Below the pieces are notes generated by a model. That model made no database searches. It was not told the origin of the DNA and worked only from the letters and a program-made list of their open reading frames with translations. The position numbers and the translations under genes were made by a program. Shown one piece after another: positions 59,707 to 64,000 of a DNA stretch of 64,000 nt. How positions within the stretch are numbered: position 1 is the stretch's first letter; each line of letters opens with the position of its first letter. The stretch spans positions 1-64,000 of the forward strand of contig NZ_LXEP01000011.1 of assembly GCF_001654835.1 (NCBI RefSeq), written 5' to 3'. The stretch comes from Buttiauxella gaviniae ATCC 51604. Its GTDB lineage: Bacteria > Pseudomonadota > Gammaproteobacteria > Enterobacterales > Enterobacteriaceae.

Positions 59707-59720
59707 ATTTGAAGAGTCGA

Positions 59721-60713
59721 TTATTCGCGGAACAACGCTTCGATATTAAGCCCTTGCGTCTGCAAAATCTCGCGCAGACGACGTAAACCTTCTACCTGAA
59801 TCTGGCGAACACGTTCACGAGTCAGACCAATTTCACGGCCAACATCTTCCAGTGTTGCAGCTTCATAGCCTAACAGGCCAAAACGACGAGCCAGTACTTC
59901 ACGCTGTTTCGCGTTCAGTTCAAACAACCACTTCACGATGCTCTGCTTCATATCATCGTCTTGCGTGGTGTCTTCCGGACCGTTGTCTTTCTCGTCAGCC
60001 AGAATGTCCAGCAGCGCTTTTTCAGAGTCACCACCCAAAGGGGTGTCTACTGAAGTAATACGCTCGTTGAGACGCAGCATGCGGCTGACATCATCAACAG
60101 GTTTATCCAGTTGCTCAGCAATCTCTTCCGCACTCGGCTCATGGTCGAGTTTGTGGGAAAGCTCACGAGCAGTACGCAGATAAACGTTCAGCTCTTTCAC
60201 GATATGAATCGGCAAACGAATCGTACGGGTTTGGTTCATGATTGCCCGTTCGATGGTCTGACGAATCCACCATGTTGCGTATGTTGAGAAACGGAACCCA
60301 CGCTCTGGGTCAAACTTCTCTACAGCACGGATCAGCCCCAGATTCCCCTCTTCAATCAAGTCCAGCAAAGCCAGACCACGATTGCTATAACGACGGGCAA
60401 TCTTAACCACCAGACGCAAGTTACTTTCGATCATGCGTCGACGAGAAGCGATATCACCACGCAGTGCGCGGCGGGCAAAATACACCTCTTCTTCGGCTGT
60501 TAATAATGGGGAATAACCAATCTCCCCAAGATAAAGCTGAGTTGCGTCAAGCACACGCTGAGTGGCACCTTGTGACAACAACTCCTCTTCGGCTATGTCG
60601 TTATCACTGGGTTCCTCTTCTACGAGGGCTTTTTCGTCAAAGACCTCAACTCCATTCTCATCATATTCCGCGTCTTCATTTAACTCGTTAACTTTCAGCG
60701 TATTCTGACTCAT
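59721..60713 (-). CDS. rpoS: Stationary-phase sigma factor RpoS
   Basis: The 330-residue sigma factor equals E. coli RpoS in length, with region 1.2/2 ([51 protein letters not shown]) and region 4 ([27 protein letters not shown]). It directs general stress and stationary-phase transcription, including biofilm genes. Its leader is interrupted by an ERIC-like element. Confidence 0.98.
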   Translation of the reverse strand: MSQNTLKVNELNEDAEYDENGVEVFDEKALVEEEPSDNDIAEEELLSQGATQRVLDATQLYLGEIGYSPLLTAEEEVYFARRALRGDIASRRRMIESNLRLVVKIARRYSNRGLALLDLIEEGNLGLIRAVEKFDPERGFRFSTYATWWIRQTIERAIMNQTRTIRLPIHIVKELNVYLRTARELSHKLDHEPSAEEIAEQLDKPVDDVSRMLRLNERITSVDTPLGGDSEKALLDILADEKDNGPEDTTQDDDMKQSIVKWLFELNAKQREVLARRFGLLGYEAATLEDVGREIGLTRERVRQIQVEGLRRLREILQTQGLNIEALFRE

Positions 60714-60743
60714 AAGGTGGCTCCTACCCGTGATCCCTGGGCA

Positions 60744-60870
60744 AAATACCTTTGCACTTCGTCCTTTAACCGATCTCCGCGTTGACTGCCTTCATTCACC
60801 CCAGTCACCTACTAAAGTAAGCTCACGGGGATTCACTCAGTTGCCGCCTTGATTCCGCCTAAATTCCTAT
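60744..60870. repeat. Diverged ERIC element inside the nlpD-rpoS spacer
   Basis: Read on the minus strand it contains AAGGCGGCAACTGAGTGAAT, then CCCCGTGAGCTTAC and TAGGTGACTGGGGTGAATGA, a clear ERIC core. One end keeps GGTATT (AATACC on the plus strand), while the outer arms are degenerate. Boundaries are approximate. It accounts for most of the 182-bp spacer, which is 62 bp in E. coli. Confidence 0.85.
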
Positions 60871-60895
60871 GTGCATTTAAAAGTACTTTGCCGGC

Positions 60896-62032
60896 TTATC
60901 GCTGCGGTAAATAACGCAGCGGGTTGACGGATTTCCCCTTGTAACGAATTTCAAAATGTAAACGTGTTGAACTGGTTCCGGTGCTACCCATGGTAGCTAT
61001 CTTCTGCCCCGCCGTGATTTCTTGTTGTTCCCGGACCAGCATTGTATCGTTATGGGCGTAGGCACTCAGGTAATCATCGTTGTGTTTAATGATGATTAGA
61101 TTACCGTAACCACGCAGCGCGTTACCGGCATACACCACTCGCCCGGAGGCGGTAGCAACAACAGCCTGGCCTTTGCTGCCTGCGATATCGATCCCTTTAT
61201 TGCCACCTTCAGTAGCAGAGAAGTTCTCAATAATCTTGCCTTCAGTCGGCCAGCGCCAGGTTGAAATTGGCGCGCTATCGGACGTGCTGCTGGCAGTTGG
61301 TACAGTAGTCGTAGAGCTAACCACAGGTGCCGTAACCGGTGCTGTGACGACAGTCGCAGTACCTTTATTATTCGGCAACATTTTGTTAGCACTCTGTTCA
61401 CCTGAATCCTCAGAATACGTAATTACAGGTTTAGAAGCAACCACTGCGGTGGTATTTTGCACAGGTGGCGGAGCAACGCCTTGCGCGCTGGCATCAGCCG
61501 TTGTGACCGCATTTCCGCCAGTGATTGGCGTCCCAGAAGAGCTGCCCACTTGCAGGGTCTGACCTACTTCTAAGCCGTACGGGGCCGGGACATTGTTGCG
61601 CTGGGCTAAGTCACGGAAATCGTTCCCGGTAATCCATGCAATATAGAAAAGAGTGTCGCCGCGTTTAACGGTATAAGTGCTGCCGCCGGCATAGCTGCCT
61701 TTCGGAATGTTCCCATACTTGCGGTTATAAACGATACGGCCGTTTTCTGTTTGAACTGGCGTTGAAACAACGGTCTGTGACTGTGTTTGCATCGGTTGAA
61801 TTACTGGCTGCTGTTGTACAGGCTGAATTTGCGAAGTCTGGCTTTGGGTGGACATTTTCGGTGGCTGGGTAATCAGCATTCCACCGGATGAACTACTACC
61901 GGCATTGCTGCTACCACCTACAGAACTAATAGGCGCCTGGCTGTTATTGCTGGTACAGCCAGCTAACCAAAGGCTAACCAGCGACAACGCTGCAATACGG
62001 CGTAAAGTAAAAGTTGGGCTTCCCGCGCTCAT
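60896..62032 (-). CDS. nlpD: NlpD lipoprotein, activator of amidase AmiC
   Basis: The 378-residue lipoprotein has lipobox LAGC (C26), a LysM domain (about 120-165: [27 protein letters not shown]) and a LytM domain (about 265-378) that activates the septal amidase AmiC rather than cutting murein itself. The main rpoS promoter normally lies within this gene, and its 3' end encodes the rpoS leader arm targeted by small RNAs. Confidence 0.96.
   Translation of the reverse strand: MSAGSPTFTLRRIAALSLVSLWLAGCTSNNSQAPISSVGGSSNAGSSSSGGMLITQPPKMSTQSQTSQIQPVQQQPVIQPMQTQSQTVVSTPVQTENGRIVYNRKYGNIPKGSYAGGSTYTVKRGDTLFYIAWITGNDFRDLAQRNNVPAPYGLEVGQTLQVGSSSGTPITGGNAVTTADASAQGVAPPPVQNTTAVVASKPVITYSEDSGEQSANKMLPNNKGTATVVTAPVTAPVVSSTTTVPTASSTSDSAPISTWRWPTEGKIIENFSATEGGNKGIDIAGSKGQAVVATASGRVVYAGNALRGYGNLIIIKHNDDYLSAYAHNDTMLVREQQEITAGQKIATMGSTGTSSTRLHFEIRYKGKSVNPLRYLPQR
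60928..60952 (-). promoter_or_regulatory. Conserved sRNA-binding/inhibitory arm of the rpoS leader
   Basis: GAAATTCGTTACAAGGGGAA plus AATCC..., read on the minus strand within the end of nlpD, matches the E. coli rpoS leader segment that pairs with the ribosome-binding region and is freed by DsrA, RprA or ArcZ. Here it is 215-239 nt from the rpoS start codon; in E. coli it is only about 95-120 nt away. Confidence 0.75.
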
Positions 62033-62161
62033 TTATCCCCCAAGAAAAACAATCATATGCTTATGAAAATACGGCAGAACTGGCGCTGACGGCCAGGCAT
62101 CACTATCTTATGCGCGTTACGTTACGCCAAAACCCTTAGAAAAAAACAAGATATTTCCGGG

Positions 62162-62788
62162 TTATGCCAGCTCGCCCTTCACTAAGGGCACAAAACGAAC
62201 GGCTTCTACCGTATCAATGACAAATTCCCCACTCTGGCGGCGAATACGTTTAAGAAACTGCCGATCTTCGCCTACAGGGAGAACTAAAATTCCGCCTTCA
62301 TCCAGCTGTGCTAAGAGTTCGCTGGGAATCTCCGGCGGTGCTGCCGTAACAATAATAGCGTCAAATGGACTGCGCGCATGCCAGCCCTGCCAACCATCAC
62401 CGTGACGGGTTGAGATATTGTGCAGATCGAGTTGTTTTAAACGTCGCCTTGCGTGCCATTGCAGGCCTTTAATGCGTTCAACTGAACAAACATGATGCAC
62501 CAGGTGCGCCAGAATGGCAGTTTGATACCCGGAACCCGTACCGATCTCCAGCACACGGCTCTCAGGAGTCAGTTCAAGTAACTCGGTCATTCTTGCAACC
62601 ATATAAGGCTGCGAAATGGTTTGGCCTGAGCCAATGGGTAATGCAGTATTTTCCCAGGCTTTGTGCTCAAACGCTTCGTCGACAAATTTTTCCCGAGGCA
62701 CCTGCGCAATTGCATCAAGAACTTTTTCGTCCTTGATACCTTGATTGCGTAGCTGTTCGAGAAGGGTTTGTACGCGTTTGCTTACCAT
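62162..62788 (-). CDS. pcm: Protein-L-isoaspartate O-methyltransferase
   Basis: The 208-residue SAM enzyme has motif [16 protein letters not shown] and [14 protein letters not shown]. It repairs isoaspartyl residues in aged proteins. It overlaps surE by 7 bp and belongs to the surE-pcm-nlpD stationary-phase survival cluster. Confidence 0.97.
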   Translation of the reverse strand: MVSKRVQTLLEQLRNQGIKDEKVLDAIAQVPREKFVDEAFEHKAWENTALPIGSGQTISQPYMVARMTELLELTPESRVLEIGTGSGYQTAILAHLVHHVCSVERIKGLQWHARRRLKQLDLHNISTRHGDGWQGWHARSPFDAIIVTAAPPEIPSELLAQLDEGGILVLPVGEDRQFLKRIRRQSGEFVIDTVEAVRFVPLVKGELA

Positions 62789-63543
62789 TGCTCATCCACT
62801 CCTGACTTGCTCAACCAGTGGCTAACCACCTCACGAGCACTGTGGGCGGTTAAGTCAACATGCAACGGCGTAACCGACACATAACCTTCATCAACAGCGG
62901 CAAAATCGGTATCCGGGCCAGCATCAAATTTGTCGCCCGGAGGCCCAATCCAATACAAGGTATTACCGCGAGGATCTTCTTGCGGAATCACTTTATCGGA
63001 AGGATGACGGCTACCACAGCGTGTGACACGAATACCTTTGATTTGATCAAGTGGCAAATCAGGCACGTTAATATTTAAAATGCGCCCTGTTCGCAGCGGC
63101 TCGCGCATCAGCGCTCGCAGAATCGTACATGTTACCGCTGCGGCAGTTTCATAATGCTCATGGCCATTAAGAGAAACAGCCAGTGCCGGAATACCTAAGT
63201 GTCGCCCTTCCATCGCCGCCGCAACTGTGCCTGAATAGATAACGTCATCACCCAGATTTGGGCCAGCGTTAATCCCGGAAACCACCACATCAGGAGCCGG
63301 GCGCATCAAGGCATTAACGCCAAGATAAACGCAGTCAGTCGGCGTGCCCATCTGCACAGAAATATCGCCGTTTGCGAGAGTGAAAGTACGCAATGAAGAT
63401 TCGAGCGTCAGTGAGTTTGATGCCCCACTGCGATTACGGTCGGGGGCTACCACCTGCACGTCAGCAAATTCCCTTAGTCGGGTCGCCAAAACTTGAATGC
63501 CCGGCGCGTTGACCCCGTCATCGTTACTCAAAAGTATTCTCAT
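62782..63543 (-). CDS. surE: 5'/3'-nucleotidase SurE
   Basis: The 253-residue phosphatase starts [15 protein letters not shown] (metal ligands D8, D9) and has GTPTDCV and [29 protein letters not shown] 63543 gives the exact E. coli length. It hydrolyses nucleoside monophosphates and exopolyphosphate. Confidence 0.97.
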   Translation of the reverse strand: MRILLSNDDGVNAPGIQVLATRLREFADVQVVAPDRNRSGASNSLTLESSLRTFTLANGDISVQMGTPTDCVYLGVNALMRPAPDVVVSGINAGPNLGDDVIYSGTVAAAMEGRHLGIPALAVSLNGHEHYETAAAVTCTILRALMREPLRTGRILNINVPDLPLDQIKGIRVTRCGSRHPSDKVIPQEDPRGNTLYWIGPPGDKFDAGPDTDFAAVDEGYVSVTPLHVDLTAHSAREVVSHWLSKSGVDEQW

Positions 63544-63890
63544 ATTAAATTTAAAGCTTCTTTTATATGAAAAGGATAAAACCACATGTTGGCTCCCGGC
63601 ATCTCAACGCTCTGGGATGTTTTACCCGTCAAAAACGGTCCAACCTGTTGTTTTATCCCATTCTGCTGATTTTAGTGCACCCGTAATGAAATTGTTGCAG
63701 TTTTTGTAACATTCACCACAAAGTCCTGTCCAGGGGCTACTATACAATCCAATGTTGACTAAATCACCTGCTGTGGTCTGAGGATTGCGACGAAAACAAG
63801 AGGTTGAGGGACTGTCAGAGAAAAAATCAATGTGGAATTTAAAACAAAAAAAGCGGGTAATGTCATTACCCGCTATGAATGAGTTCTACC
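63544..63890. other. 347-bp spacer between truD and surE
   Basis: In E. coli surE begins inside truD; here the two are separated. The spacer has the truD terminator at one end and no convincing ORF. A TATAGT (minus strand, about 63738-63743) may be the -10 of a surE promoter. No IS or ERIC signature was recognised. Confidence 0.6.
63852..63874 (-). terminator. Terminator of truD
   Basis: On the minus strand the stem AGCGGGTAATG / CATTACCCGCT is followed by TTTTTTTGTTTT, 17 bp after the truD stop. Confidence 0.92.
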
Positions 63891-64000
63891 TTACTCTGCA
63901 ATATCCGCGTAATTACCTGGTGCGTTCATTAATTCACGCACCACGCTGGTTGCAAAACTGCCGGCTGGCAGCCAGAAATTCAGCTCAACGGTGATGTCAT
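63891..64000 (-). CDS. truD: tRNA pseudouridine(13) synthase, C-terminal end (partial)
   Basis: The last 35 codons read [22 protein letters not shown] and end NYADIAE, matching the C-terminus of E. coli TruD. The rest lies beyond the window. TruD modifies U13 of tRNA-Glu. Confidence 0.93.
   Translation of the reverse strand, partial: DITVELNFWLPAGSFATSVVRELMNAPGNYADIAE

Overview
The window is chromosomal DNA of an Enterobacteriaceae species. Gene order (bap-ssrA, ygaP-alaE-ygaC-ygaM-nrdHIEF-proVWX-ygaY-ygaZH-mprA-emrAB-luxS-gshA-yqaAB-argQZYV-serV-csrA-alaS-recX-recA-pncC ... mltB ... mutS, rpoS-nlpD-pcm-surE-truD) follows the Escherichia/Salmonella backbone, but with many point differences. 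It does not read as E. coli or Salmonella itself. A relative such as Buttiauxella, Kluyvera or Lelliottia is possible, and the genus cannot be fixed from this sequence alone.

Region 1 (1-14.4 kb): the 3' part of a giant BapA-type adhesin built of Ig-like repeats, then its dedicated type I secretion system (outer-membrane TolC-like protein, ABC transporter, HlyD adaptor). This is the Salmonella bapABCD arrangement, and as there it lies directly upstream of ssrA (tmRNA).

Region 2 (14.5-29 kb): accessory and partly AT-rich DNA behind ssrA, a classic integration hotspot. It carries a periplasmic hydroxyisourate hydrolase, a phage-like regulator with a strongly structured RNA leader, two membrane diguanylate cyclases, a Bor-type lipoprotein, unknown small genes, a chromosomal QnrB-type pentapeptide protein with a perfect LexA box, a RIO kinase, and a decayed FlhA-family (FHIPEP) fragment. 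Backbone genes (ygaP, alaE, ygaC, ygaM) are interleaved. stpA is missing where E. coli has it, and a YghW-type gene sits there. A MocR regulator diverges from an AhpD-like gene.

Region 3 (29-46.1 kb): ordinary backbone. It holds the class Ib ribonucleotide reductase operon with paired NrdR boxes, the proU osmoprotectant operon with a recognisable P2 promoter, an intact YgaY-type MFS transporter, the valine exporter, the mprA-emrAB drug efflux operon, luxS, the sRNA gene micA, gshA and yqaAB.

Region 4 (46.2-64 kb): four tRNA-Arg(ACG) genes and one tRNA-Ser(GCT), csrA, alaS, recX, recA and pncC. A metal ABC operon with a near-perfect Zur operator and zinc-type ligands follows, then mltB, mutS, and the rpoS-nlpD-pcm-surE-truD block. 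The srl/nor/hyc/hyp genes that separate mltB from mutS in E. coli, and the variable mutS-rpoS genes, are absent.

Non-coding highlights are two 127-bp ERIC elements with intact TATACC termini and a third, diverged ERIC inserted inside the rpoS leader between the sRNA-binding arm and the ribosome-binding site. Others are the LexA box ahead of qnr, a C4-RNA-like leader, and one 26-bp palindromic repeat found in opposite orientations 50 kb apart. No CRISPR array and no intact insertion sequence was seen. I found no clearly new multigene defence or metabolic system. The best candidates for new biology are the structured leader at 15.7-15.96 kb, the ERIC-split rpoS leader and the SOS-linked qnr gene.
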